Assembly (NCBI RefSeq): GCF_014596445.1
Contig: NZ_MECL01000077.1
Coordinates: 29,828-93,827 of the forward strand
DNA: 64,000 nt
Source: Streptomyces sp. CBMA29
Lineage (GTDB): Bacteria > Actinomycetota > Actinomycetes > Streptomycetales > Streptomycetaceae
Reading direction: 5' to 3'
This document shows positions 1 to 7,590 of the stretch, in pieces. Within the stretch, counting starts at the first letter, position 1; the number at the start of each line of letters is the position of its first letter. The translations under genes and the position numbers were made by a program. The notes beneath the pieces are model-generated. The model worked only from the letters and a program-made list of their open reading frames with translations, searched no databases and was not told where the DNA came from.

Positions 1-156
1 TACTCACTTGACGAGATTCGGACATACCTCCCTTATCGGAATAGCCTGCCGATGTGCAGGCTGGAGGTACGGCTCCACAACATCCTTAGCATCCATTGCC
101 GCCCTGGGGCCACGAACGGCCAAGGGGATGCAAGGACGGAGGGCCCCGCACCACCC

Positions 157-516
157 TCAGGTGCCGGCGTTGTTGTCACGGCGGGCTGGTGGAAGCAGGA
201 GGTCACGGTCCGGGTGGGTGTCGCCCGTGACGGTGCCGCTGACACCGAGGTCAACGCGGCCTGTTCCGTGAAAGGCGTTGATGGCGCGGAAACCGGCGCG
301 GTTGCGGCCGCGCCAGGCGGCGAGGGTGTCGGGGGTCTTGCCGGTGGCCTGCCAGTCGACGGCGAGGGCAGCAGCGTTGAGGTCGTGGGTGGCCTCGACC
401 ACGTCATCACCGCCGAGCAGCATGATGCGCTCGAAGGCGCGGCCCCGGGAGCGGGAGGCGGCGGCCACGTCGGCGAGCATCTGGGACTCGGGGTCATCGC
501 TGCGGCGGATGCCCTC
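157..516 (-). pseudogene. Truncated paralogue of the hypothetical gene at 4945-5505
   Basis: The minus strand encodes a stretch that closely follows residues ~70-186 of the intact protein at 4945-5505. It shares the blocks RGRAFERIMLL, AVDWQATGKTPDTL and TGDTHPDRDLLLP. The N-terminal third, including the membrane anchor, is missing. Upstream of residue EGIRRSDDPES the frame runs into antisense sequence of an integrase remnant. The junction lies between about 517 and 550. I read this as the scar of a deletion in an older integrated element. The fused frame is open to 732 but its first ~70 codons look like noise. Function of the family is unknown. Confidence 0.75.
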
Positions 517-541
517 GCGGTGAAGCGGGGGCTCAAACGCC

Positions 542-868
542 GTGCTCGCGTACGGCACCGCGCCCGACGGTCGGCTCTTCCGCGCTGTCGGTGGCGGGCG
601 CGTCCGTTCCACCGAGTACACCGTGGTGTGGCAGGCGGCGCGGGAGAAGGTGCTTTCCGCCGAGGAGTTGGAGACGCAACTCGCCGAGGCGCCGTACTGC
701 CTGCGCCAGGCGGGCATCTCCCTGTGGATCAAGGCGGGCGTCGACCCGGTGGAGGCCGCACGGCGGGCCGGGCACAGCGTCGCCGTGCTCTTCCGCTTCT
801 ACGCGAAGATCCTTCGCGGCGTCCAGGATCACGCCAACGAGCTGATCAAACAAGCTTCGAACACGTGA
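542..868 (+). pseudogene. Integrase C-terminal remnant
   Basis: About 105 residues align with the C-terminal end of the full tyrosine recombinase at 20099-21550. Shared blocks include YGTAPDGR, STEY, SLWIKAGVDPVE, RAGHS and RFYAK. The core-binding domain and the first catalytic Arg are gone. The second-Arg box reads LRQAG where the intact enzyme has LRHAC, so the His is lost. It is therefore a dead fragment. Its orientation matches the active integrase, and it lies left of the 57-bp att repeat. This fits an older element that used the same tRNA-Ser site and was later deleted internally. Confidence 0.85.
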
Positions 869-1491
869 GGAGAGCGGGTTGGGCTCTCTCGGTCAGCGTG
901 TGAACGCTGCCCCTTCGGTGCAGCAACTCCAGAAGGCAGTCACCCCCGATCCCCTCCGGTGATCTACCGCTCCAACTAGTGAGCTTGGCTGCACGGTTCA
1001 TCGACTCCAGGGCCAGTCGTACCCGCATTGCCCATAGGTCTCTGCACCGAGAAGGTGGCACGTCCGCCGAGTGCAAGATCGTGGAGTCGGAACGAGGTGC
1101 CATTCGGTGTGAGCCACTGGGCTTTATCTCACTGCCACTGGACGTCACCAGCCAACGAGCGAGATCAAGCCAATCCACAGGAGCATGGTTTATAGCCTTA
1201 TGTCCGAAAAGCTGGAAGACGGTCTAGAATTTCCGTCAACTGCCTCTGTCATATGCCGCAGCACACACGTCTCCCAGAGGAGTTGGAGGATGACTGAAGT
1301 ATGCCCTACTGCGCGTCTAAACGAGAGCCGAATTTTGCCTCGTTGAGAAACCCGCAGGTCAGTCCGGATCTACGCTCCCTTCGCATAGAGAAGCCCCGTC
1401 CTCTGTCTCGCTGACCAGGACGGGGCTTGCCTGACGACGGCCCGGGAGCAGTGGCTACTGCTCTGGGGCCTACATCAAGCGGAGGACCAGC
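869..1491. other. Gene-poor stretch left of the element
   Basis: Frames are open on both strands (979-1227 + and 846-1178 -), but neither has a convincing ribosome binding site or a recognisable product. Composition is mixed and AT-richer than the core genome. The only clear structure is the hairpin at 1391-1428. Treated as decayed mobile DNA. Confidence 0.5.
1391..1428. terminator. Strong hairpin, likely terminator
   Basis: Perfect 12-bp inverted repeat: AAGCCCCGTCCT at 1391-1402 and its complement at 1417-1428, with a 14-nt loop. It lies upstream of the small gene at 1492 and probably insulates it from readthrough. Confidence 0.65.
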
Positions 1492-1632
1492 GTGACGGAT
1501 CTCGAAAGCCCTCCCGAAGGGGAGCCTAGTGAAAACGACCGGCCTAAGGTCAATCTGTGGCTGGCGGGCATCTCGTCCGCCGCAGCGTTGATCGGTGCAC
1601 TCGCTGCGTTGATCGCAGCCATCCGCGGCTGA
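1492..1632 (+). CDS. 46-aa single-pass membrane peptide
   Basis: GTG start with a GGAGGA ribosome binding site at 1481-1486, five bases upstream. The first ~20 residues are acidic and Pro/Glu-rich (DLESPPEGEPSENDRPKV). One hydrophobic helix follows, rich in Ala, Leu and Ile (NLWLAGISSAAALIGALAAL), and the protein ends AAIRG. I do not recognise a family. The good RBS, the terminator upstream and the clean N-out/helix layout make it a believable gene. It lies outside the att-bounded element, in the older mobile remnant, and may be a leftover cargo or surface-exclusion-like peptide; that role is only a guess. Confidence 0.55.
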   Translation: MTDLESPPEGEPSENDRPKVNLWLAGISSAAALIGALAALIAAIRG

Positions 1633-1841
1633 TAGACCTGGCAAGAATCAGCACCAGAACTCGTTCTGTAACGTCGTCCGGTAGCTTGGACAGCATCCGT
1701 CAGAGCCGCGTGGCCTCGTAGTACACGCAGCTCTGGGCAGCAGGAATCACAGAACGTTGTCTGCGTGGGGTAGCAGCAGCCCTGACCACAGGTTGACCAC
1801 CCGCACTGGTCATCGGTGGGATTCGGTGCCACACGAGCGGG

Positions 1842-1899
1842 ACGCACAACAGGTGGGGTGGGTCCTCGAATGGATCGAGGACCCGCCCCACCTGTGCGT
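1842..1899 (-). terminator. Long hairpin, probable original tRNA-Ser terminator
   Basis: Near-perfect inverted repeat: left arm from 1842 (ACGCAC...) through TCCTCGA at 1869, right arm TCGAGGACC... from 1875 to GTGCGT at 1899. One G-T pair is the main flaw in the long inner stem. It lies 12 bp beyond the tRNA 3'-end copy at 1911-1967. On the minus strand that is where the terminator of the undisrupted tRNA-Ser gene would be. This supports the view that sequence left of 1911 is the original chromosomal flank. Confidence 0.7.
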
Positions 1900-1910
1900 T
1901 CTCCGCTAGC

Positions 1911-1967
1911 GCGGAGGCTGTGGGATTTGAACCCACGGTGACATCGCTGCCACGACGGTTTTCAAGA
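1911..1967. repeat. attL: 57-bp direct repeat (tRNA-Ser 3' part)
   Basis: This copy is identical over 57 bp to 21691-21747. It runs from the tRNA 3' end to the anticodon loop (ends TTTTCAAGA), then diverges from tRNA sequence at 1968. Bases immediately outside both copies differ, so the identity block is exactly defined. It marks the distal end of the integrated element. The reconstituted full tRNA is at the other end. Confidence 0.95.
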
Positions 1968-2039
1968 GGAGCGCGCCGTAGAACGACAGATAGCTCTGAC
2001 CAGGATTGATCCATTGCCTGGTCGGCTCACTGCGCCGTT

Positions 2040-2061
2040 CTGGCCCGCGCATGGCCCATAC
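2040..2061 (+). promoter_or_regulatory. Candidate integrase arm-type site (left)
   Basis: The 22-bp CTGGCCCGCGCATGGCCC-ATAC matches 21560-21581 at 18 of 22 positions in the same orientation. In the excised circle the two sites would flank the 57-bp core at ~73 bp and ~110 bp. That arrangement is expected for secondary integrase-binding sites at attP. Confidence 0.4.
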
Positions 2062-2153
2062 CTGACACGGCCCTGATGCCTCCTCACCAGCGTATGTCGC
2101 CGGCGCCCGTACTCGGCGGCTGCCGCGGGCGGGAGCCGAACGCGCCTTGGTAG

Positions 2154-2249
2154 AAGCCCGGCTTCAAACGGCTCGACATCCGCCGAGAACGCCGAGCCAG
2201 CGTCCAGGAAGCCATCTTCAAGATCGACTTCCTCTTATCACGCTGCGCC
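2154..2249 (+). pseudogene. Possible IS5-type transposase C-terminal scrap
   Basis: One frame reads GFKRLDIRRERRASVQEA followed by a hydrophobic tail and Cys. This resembles the end of IS5-family transposases, where a basic FRRLxxRYERR block is followed by a helix and Cys. A TAG stop precedes it and the similarity fades at about 2249. Inverted repeats of an IS were not found. Only a weak call. Confidence 0.3.
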
Positions 2250-2516
2250 AGGTCAACTCGTCGTACGAGCCGTTGTCAACCGAGTGCCTACCTGGAGGGC
2301 TCGGACACGCGGCGTACCTCTGCAAGATCTTTTGCGAATCTCCGAAAGGAGGATGCCATAGCATCTCGCCGGTCACATTTTCACCCACCGGCTGGCCGAC
2401 AACGTAGTGGAGTTGGATAATGGAGCGATTGGCGCCTCTGGCTCGCCATGCGGGCACGAAGGGTACAACATCGGCGCCAGCTTCGCTGGTTAACCTTCTT
2501 GAGATCAGGGGATGCC

Positions 2517-4877
2517 ATGAGGGGTCTACTCGACGACGAGAAACTCACAGGTGCGCATGAGGTTCAAATCTCCTACCGCCCGGAACGCATCGCAGTGCCA
2601 TTGACACCCCAGACCGAAGATTACTTCATTAGTGTAGTACGCGACCAGAGTCAGATCTGGGGTGGCGCCGTCGTTCCGCTGATACCGGTTATTTCTGACG
2701 GTACCGTCGAGGAAAGCTATGCCAGAATTCTGCCTGGTTCAGCAATTGACGCCCTGCAGGGAATGCATCCTTTTAATCTTTTTCACTTGCCCGAAGCCAC
2801 AGTAGAAAAATCGAGCAAACGGTCGAAATATGGACCTCAGCTAGCTTTTACGCTTTTGGGATTCGATAAAGCCGACCAATACCGACCCGTTCAGGTCGTA
2901 GAACTTTCGCCGGGAGATCCTTGGAGGATTATCTATGCCTCATGCCTGGGGCTTCTTCCAGAAAAACCTGACGCCGAGCTTTTGCATGAGAGTCGCCTAA
3001 CTCCGGATTTGAAATTTGAGGACGCAATCCGAGTGGACAGAGTGAAAGCGAGAGGGTCTTTTGACGACCTGCTGGGGCGTCTCAATTCCAGAGATTTTGT
3101 CACACCCCGCCAACTTTCGATGCAAGGACTCGCATACGGAAACTCTGGAAGCACTGGCATTAGAAGCGGGACGATTACCCTTCCTGAGCCGGAATTTTCC
3201 CGATTTGACGCCGGACCGAACATCGTCGTAATTTGCTCACCTCAAAATATCCGAGATGCCGCACTGCTCTGGAACCTCCGCGGCGCAAACGGGGACTCAG
3301 GTCCGCTACCAATTGGAATCCTAGCTGACGATGCAACACCTGAGCGTCTCCAAGCTCTAGTGCGCGAACCCAAAATTTCACGGAACGGTATTTCGGTTAA
3401 ATCCATTTATGTCACTAGTGCGAGTCTCTCCACAGATGAGCTCTCCGCACTCGTAGGAAACAGCGGCAAGAACATAGGTATCGCCGGTTACGCCGAAATT
3501 CTTCATCTCGGGCAACCTGGAAGCCTCACTAGGAATGAAGTCCTAGTTTGGGACAGCGGGAGAACCCAATTCGTTGCTCTACAAACAGACGCTCACAGTG
3601 GTCTCTTCACTAAGAGGCCCATTATGCCACTAATGAGTATGCAGACTGATGTCACAGTGCTGGACTCGCCTTTCCCCCAAGGAGCTGACGTACGAGTCAA
3701 CTCCTTCAGTAACGTATATCGCGCCGGAAACTGTAGCATTTCCTGCTCGCCTAATCGGCGCTCCGAGGTGCGTGACCTGGAGTGGCCTAGCAGGTTGGTC
3801 ATGGCGAAGGCTATTGCCGCTGGGAGGGGATTCGAAATTGAAGAGTCCGAGCCTGGTCGTGCCGCTCGGGTACTGCTTGCGGGAATCAGCGACATTGGAA
3901 TGCTTGGGAATCTTGCGCACGCTCCCCTTCTGTCGATGCTTGAAGAGATGGCAGCACGCCAGGGTTTCGGCTGGTATAAAGACCGGATGCGGAAAATTAG
4001 CCAATCATCAGACCCACTAGAATCTGTGGGGCCAACGACGGACGAACTTCCAGAGAAGACATTCAACGAGTTCAAGAAAGCACTAGGGAACAGCGATAAG
4101 GCCACTAAATATTGGTTGCTCTGGGCAGAAAAATCAAACTTGATCCTCAAAGGATTCCAGCTAACTTGCGCTGCATGCGAGGCGAAGCAATGGATTCCGA
4201 TTGCAGGATTCATACCCCCCATCGTTTGCCGAGGATGCGCACACGAGATGAGCACCCCGTTCGGCGACCGGAGTAACGTTGAGTTCCGCTATCGAATTTC
4301 CGAACGGCTACGGCGCGTGTACGAGCAAGATGCAATGGGTCATCTGTTGGTGGCTCGATATTTTCACCATCTTTTCAGTCACGGAAAAACAAGCAGACTA
4401 ATCGGTCTTCATCCGGGCATGGAGATCCGACGAAAGGGGCGATCATCTCTTGAGGGAGAAGCAGACGTTCTCCTGTTCACTAGAAAGTCAGAATTTATCC
4501 CTGTGGAGGTGAAGAGAACCTCCTCAGGGTTCATCGACAAGGAAGTCGGGAAAATTGACCACCTTGCTTCCTTTTTGGGATCACCATGGTCGGTCGCTGT
4601 AGCGTGTCAGTACGGAAGCGAAGCAGGGGATATAATTCCTGGGCTAATTAAAAAATCGCCGAGCGGATACTCCCGAATTTCCTTGACTTACGATAATCTT
4701 CTTGTCGACTATCCTGTATGGACGCTCGGTAGCGATCCATTCGCTTGGGATCCCATGAGTCGTGATGATATTGAAAAGAGGGAAAGAGAATTCGTCACGC
4801 GCCTGGCATCGCAAGAGACCGGACCGACTGATTGGTTCGCTGACGAGCTGATGAACCGTCCTAAAAGAGTGAACTGA
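2517..4877 (+). CDS. Large cargo protein: zinc ribbon + PD-(D/E)XK-like nuclease, candidate defence effector
   Basis: 786 aa from the ATG at 2517, preceded by AGGGG six bases upstream; an in-frame ATG at 2448 lacks an RBS. No named family is recognised. Visible parts are an N-terminal alpha/beta region with IWGG (residues 47-50), a middle segment with a WNLR motif (252-255), a four-Cys zinc ribbon (C551xxC554, C571xxC574) and a C-terminal restriction-like core. In that core, GEAD650 is followed after 13 residues by E664-V-K666, the D-x(n)-ExK signature of PD-(D/E)XK nucleases. The gene uses many AAA, ATA, AGA and CTA codons and is clearly AT-richer than its neighbours, so it is recent foreign DNA. 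It is the first gene inside attL, a typical cargo slot. Single-gene phage or plasmid defence is my inference. It could instead be an element-maintenance nuclease. Confidence 0.75.
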   Translation: MRGLLDDEKLTGAHEVQISYRPERIAVPLTPQTEDYFISVVRDQSQIWGGAVVPLIPVISDGTVEESYARILPGSAIDALQGMHPFNLFHLPEATVEKSSKRSKYGPQLAFTLLGFDKADQYRPVQVVELSPGDPWRIIYASCLGLLPEKPDAELLHESRLTPDLKFEDAIRVDRVKARGSFDDLLGRLNSRDFVTPRQLSMQGLAYGNSGSTGIRSGTITLPEPEFSRFDAGPNIVVICSPQNIRDAALLWNLRGANGDSGPLPIGILADDATPERLQALVREPKISRNGISVKSIYVTSASLSTDELSALVGNSGKNIGIAGYAEILHLGQPGSLTRNEVLVWDSGRTQFVALQTDAHSGLFTKRPIMPLMSMQTDVTVLDSPFPQGADVRVNSFSNVYRAGNCSISCSPNRRSEVRDLEWPSRLVMAKAIAAGRGFEIEESEPGRAARVLLAGISDIGMLGNLAHAPLLSMLEEMAARQGFGWYKDRMRKISQSSDPLESVGPTTDELPEKTFNEFKKALGNSDKATKYWLLWAEKSNLILKGFQLTCAACEAKQWIPIAGFIPPIVCRGCAHEMSTPFGDRSNVEFRYRISERLRRVYEQDAMGHLLVARYFHHLFSHGKTSRLIGLHPGMEIRRKGRSSLEGEADVLLFTRKSEFIPVEVKRTSSGFIDKEVGKIDHLASFLGSPWSVAVACQYGSEAGDIIPGLIKKSPSGYSRISLTYDNLLVDYPVWTLGSDPFAWDPMSRDDIEKREREFVTRLASQETGPTDWFADELMNRPKRVN

Positions 4878-4944
4878 AAGTGGCCGATGGGCTGGCGTCT
4901 ATGTGTCCCGTGCCCGACGTTCACGCACCGCGTCCGTCGTGGTA

Positions 4945-5505
4945 TCAACCGCGGTCAGCTCGGCGAACATGCGGAAGGAGAAGATCGCGGTCCGGGTGGG
5001 TGTCGCCTGTGAGGGTGCCGCTGACGCCGAGGTCTTCGCGGGCCACCTCGTGGAAAGCGTTGATGGCGCGGAAAACGGCGCGGTTGCGGTCGCGCCAGGT
5101 GGTGAGGGTGTCGGGGGTCTTGCCGGTGGCTTGCCAGTCGACGGCTAGGGCGGCTGCGTTGAGTTCGTGGGCGGCCTCTACGACGGCGTCGCCGGCGAGG
5201 AGCATGATGCGCTCGAAGGCGCGGCCACGGAGGTGGGCGGCCTCGGTGAGCTGGGCGCGGAGCGCGGACTCGGGCTCGTCGCTGCGGCGGATGTCCTCGG
5301 TGTGCTCGTACAGCTCGACGGCGAGGAAGACGCCGGCGCGGACGCGGTCGACGTAGCCCTCGTAGGCGTCGAGCTTCTTGTCGTCCCAGCGGGTGAGGAG
5401 TTCGCGGCGGATGCGTTGGCGCTCGGTCCAGTAGTTGGTGACGTAGGTGGTGAGGGCGCCGAGCAGGACGGCCGCGATGGTCAAAAGCTGCTCGGAAGTG
5501 CTCAC
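4945..5505 (-). CDS. Membrane-anchored hypothetical protein (phage/AICE-type)
   Basis: 186 aa from a GTG at 5505 with a purine-rich stretch upstream. One N-terminal membrane helix (LLTIAAVLLGALTTYVTNY) is followed by a basic segment and a helical cytoplasmic domain containing GRAFERIMLLAGD and AVDWQATGKTPDTL. No catalytic motif is evident. A truncated paralogue sits outside the element at 157-516, so this family has been carried by at least two elements at this tRNA. It is convergent with the cargo nuclease and divergent from the FkbM gene. A KorSA-type operator candidate lies 30 bp upstream at 5535-5549, which suggests control by the element's repressor. Function is unknown. Confidence 0.75.
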   Translation of the reverse strand: MSTSEQLLTIAAVLLGALTTYVTNYWTERQRIRRELLTRWDDKKLDAYEGYVDRVRAGVFLAVELYEHTEDIRRSDEPESALRAQLTEAAHLRGRAFERIMLLAGDAVVEAAHELNAAALAVDWQATGKTPDTLTTWRDRNRAVFRAINAFHEVAREDLGVSGTLTGDTHPDRDLLLPHVRRADRG

Positions 5506-5534
5506 GCCGTCCTCGCCCTCCCCCGTGAGTCATA

Positions 5535-5549
5535 AAGACGTCTTGAGGA
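5535..5549. promoter_or_regulatory. Candidate KorSA-like GntR operator 1
   Basis: AAGACGTCTTGAGGA fits the consensus AAGASGWCTTGASGA shared with 13169-13183 and 13221-13235. The inner AAGACGTCTT is a perfect palindrome. It lies in the divergent region between 4945-5505 (-) and 5659-6582 (+). Confidence 0.5.
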
Positions 5550-5658
5550 TTTTAGGGGCGTGCCGGAGGCTTGGGGGCGCGCTTCGGGTTTCTGGCTCGA
5601 AGGCGGCGACGGGCCGCGGTGCTACCGTGCGCGTGGCGACCTGCGGAGAGGCGAACGG

Positions 5659-6582
5659 ATGAGCAACCCCACTTCAGAGGCCCTGGTCACGCTCGGCCGC
5701 TGGTACGTCCGCAACGCGCCGGGCACCGTCGGGAAGGCGCCGCTGGCCGGTCGCTACCTCAATCCGCGGCTGCGGGACGAGCCGCGGCGGCGCGTCACCG
5801 AGACCGCGACCGGGGCCCGGTTCGCCGTGGACACGCAGGACCTCATTCAGCGGTACCTGTACCTGTTCGGGGTGTGGGAGCCGCGGATGACGCAGTGGCT
5901 CCAGCGGCGGCTACGGCCCGGGGACACGTACGTGGACGTCGGCGCGAACGTCGGTTACTTCAGCGTGCTCGCCGCGCAGCTCGTCGGCCCGGAGGGGCGC
6001 GTCGTGGCGATCGAGGCGTCGCAGGCGTTCAACGAACGGCTTGAGCAGAACGCCCGGCTCAACGACCTCACCAACATCCGCGCCGTGCACACCGCCGTCT
6101 CCGACAAGCAGCAGACCCTCACCTTCATACTGGCCAGCTCCGCCAACATGGGCGCCAACAGCATCGTGCCGTGGGACGGCCCGGCGGAGTCGACCTTCGA
6201 CATCGAGGCGTTCCCGCTGCCCGACGTCCTGCAAGAGGACGAGATCGCGAGGGCGCGCGTCATCAAGATCGACGTCGAGGGTGCGGAGGGCAGTGTCGTA
6301 CGGGGCATGGCACCGCTGCTCGAACGGCTGCGGCCGGACGCCGAGGTGACGGTCGAGGTCACCCCGGATCGGATGGAGCAACTCGGCGACTCGGTCGAGG
6401 AGTTGCTCGACACGATGCGCGGCGCCGGCTTCCACGTCTACCGGCTGGCCAACGAGTATGCGGCGGCGACGTATCCCTCCGCGCTGCACGGCCCGGCGGC
6501 CGTACCCGTACGGTGGCGCGGCCCGGTGGCCGACGAGAGCGACCTCATCTTTTCGCGAGTGGACGCCGAGACGCTGCCCTAG
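5659..6582 (+). CDS. FkbM-family methyltransferase
   Basis: 307 aa from the ATG at 5659 with GGAGAGG upstream. The class I SAM-binding motif I is clear (YVDVGANVGYFSVLAA), then the acidic end of beta-2 (VVAIEAS) and the FkbM hallmark VIKIDVEGAEG. Such enzymes O-methylate sugars or small molecules; the substrate cannot be read from sequence. It is an unusual AICE cargo. Together with the GT2 enzyme at 11568 it may modify a surface or secreted glycan, but they are not in one operon. It is followed at once by a perfect bidirectional terminator (6591-6625). Upstream it shares a control region with 4945-5505. Confidence 0.88.
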   Translation: MSNPTSEALVTLGRWYVRNAPGTVGKAPLAGRYLNPRLRDEPRRRVTETATGARFAVDTQDLIQRYLYLFGVWEPRMTQWLQRRLRPGDTYVDVGANVGYFSVLAAQLVGPEGRVVAIEASQAFNERLEQNARLNDLTNIRAVHTAVSDKQQTLTFILASSANMGANSIVPWDGPAESTFDIEAFPLPDVLQEDEIARARVIKIDVEGAEGSVVRGMAPLLERLRPDAEVTVEVTPDRMEQLGDSVEELLDTMRGAGFHVYRLANEYAAATYPSALHGPAAVPVRWRGPVADESDLIFSRVDAETLP

Positions 6583-6590
6583 ACGCAACG

Positions 6591-6625
6591 AGGCCCGGCA
6601 CTCCGGCAATTGGAGTGCCGGGCCT
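6591..6625. terminator. Bidirectional terminator between convergent genes
   Basis: Perfect 14-bp stem (AGGCCCGGCACTCC, 6591-6604; complement 6612-6625) with a 7-nt loop. It separates the FkbM gene (+) from the regulatory cassette (-). Confidence 0.85.
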
Positions 6626-6641
6626 TGCCCGCGTTCACCGG

Positions 6642-7127
6642 TCATGTCCGTTGCTGAGTGAGCCAGTCCTCCCGGGCCGCAACGAGCTGCGGCTGTATCT
6701 CGTCGTCCAACAAGGCCGCCTGGGCTCGTAATTGGGCGGCGACCTCGGCGAGGGCGGTCGGGGTAAGGCCGTGCAGCCAGTAGTCACCGACGATCCTGAC
6801 GTTGGCCACGGGCAGCCGGGGAAGCGGGCCGCCGACGTACGGGTTGCAATCGATGCTCGTCCGGAAGACCTCGGAGTCCTCGCCCTCCACGCCACGGTGA
6901 GCGACAGCCATGCGCTGGCCGGGGAAGCGCGTCCAGTGGTTCATGTCGGCGATGAGCGAGGTCAGTTCGTCCAGGAGGACACCCGTCTCGCTCGGGTCGG
7001 CGTCGGCCCACGCGGGCAGGTAACCCGAGACGGTGCATCCGCAGGTGGTCGTGATGGTCCACGTACGGCCTCGCCGTACGGGCTCGCCGGCGTCGGACGT
7101 ACGCGGCTCCGTCGTATCGCTGTTCAT
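6642..7127 (-). CDS. Hypothetical protein, last gene of regulatory cassette (DUF6907-like?)
   Basis: 161 aa from the ATG at 7127 with GGGAG upstream. The open frame to 7406 is an antisense extension over the ATPase gene. A short CGC motif (TTTCGCTVSGYLPAW) precedes an Asp/Glu-rich middle (SETGVLLDELTSLIADM) and a C-terminal helical region rich in Ala and Leu (LAEVAAQLRAQAALLDDE). The layout recalls DUF6907 proteins often found beside Streptomyces GntR genes, but I am not sure of the family. Fourth product of a compact minus-strand operon (8877 to 6642), 13 bp below the ATPase. No enzymatic function can be assigned. Confidence 0.65.
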   Translation of the reverse strand: MNSDTTEPRTSDAGEPVRRGRTWTITTTCGCTVSGYLPAWADADPSETGVLLDELTSLIADMNHWTRFPGQRMAVAHRGVEGEDSEVFRTSIDCNPYVGGPLPRLPVANVRIVGDYWLHGLTPTALAEVAAQLRAQAALLDDEIQPQLVAAREDWLTQQRT

Positions 7128-7140
7128 GGCGCGGCTCCCG

Positions 7141-7590
7141 TCACTCACCGAGGTCCGCCCACTGGCCTGCGCCGTCGGCGGTGACAAGCGCCCAGACGAG
7201 CTTGCCGACACCTTCACGCTTACTCGCTCCCCAGCGCTGCCCCGTGATCGCGTCGACCAGCACCAGACCGCGCCCGGCCTCCGCCTCTTCATCAGCCTTC
7301 TGCAACTCCGGCCACTGGTCGTTGGCGTCGTGCACCTCAATCCGCACACCGCCGTCCGCGCGCTCGTACCGGGTCTCGATCTCGCGCCCGAGGGGGTGGC
7401 GGGCATGGCGTACGGCGTTGGTGACGAGTTCGGAGAGGACGAGTTCCGCCGGGTCCGTCAGCTCGGCCAGCCCCCACGCGGTCAGTACGTCGCGCAGATC
7501 GCGGCGCGCGCGGCCTACGCATCTGCGGTTGTTGGGCCATCGGCGTACTGAGATCGGCGTCGCGCTTTCGGGGTACGGCAGTGCGTTCAT
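7141..7590 (-). CDS. HATPase_c anti-sigma-type ATP-binding protein
   Basis: 149 aa, RsbW/SpoIIAB-like GHKL fold. The N box is LSELVTNAVRHA, the G1 box is degenerate (EVHDANDQWP), and the G2 region reads AGRGLVLVDAI. The G1 box lacks the usual DxGxG, so nucleotide binding may be weak, a common trait of the many short Streptomyces copies. Starts with ATG overlapping the stop of the GntR gene by 4 bp (ATGA), so translation is probably coupled. Its partner (sigma factor, anti-anti-sigma or DNA-binding protein) is not visible. Together with the GntR regulator and two small genes it forms a regulatory cassette carried by the element. Confidence 0.85.
   Translation of the reverse strand: MNALPYPESATPISVRRWPNNRRCVGRARRDLRDVLTAWGLAELTDPAELVLSELVTNAVRHARHPLGREIETRYERADGGVRIEVHDANDQWPELQKADEEAEAGRGLVLVDAITGQRWGASKREGVGKLVWALVTADGAGQWADLGE

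Larger units (their letters stand above)
1968..2516. other. Left-end intergenic DNA of the element
   Basis: No intact gene is seen. It contains an arm-type repeat at 2040-2061 and a possible transposase remnant at 2154-2249. The frames at 2147-2407 (+) and 2218-2457 (-) have no supporting signals. Confidence 0.5.

Noticed and set aside
33..536. Minus-strand 167-aa frame
   Set aside because: Frame shadow of the truncated paralogue at 157-516; Pro/Ser/Thr-rich noise with no homology to the intact protein.
846..1178. Minus-strand 110-aa frame
   Set aside because: No RBS, no recognisable domain and overlap with the integrase remnant.
2498..2503. CTTGAG half-site before the cargo nuclease as a fourth KorSA operator
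   Set aside because: Only half of the consensus is present.
2448..2516. Longer start for the cargo nuclease
   Set aside because: No ribosome binding site before ATG 2448, and the extra 23 residues are basic noise; ATG 2517 has AGGGG at good spacing.
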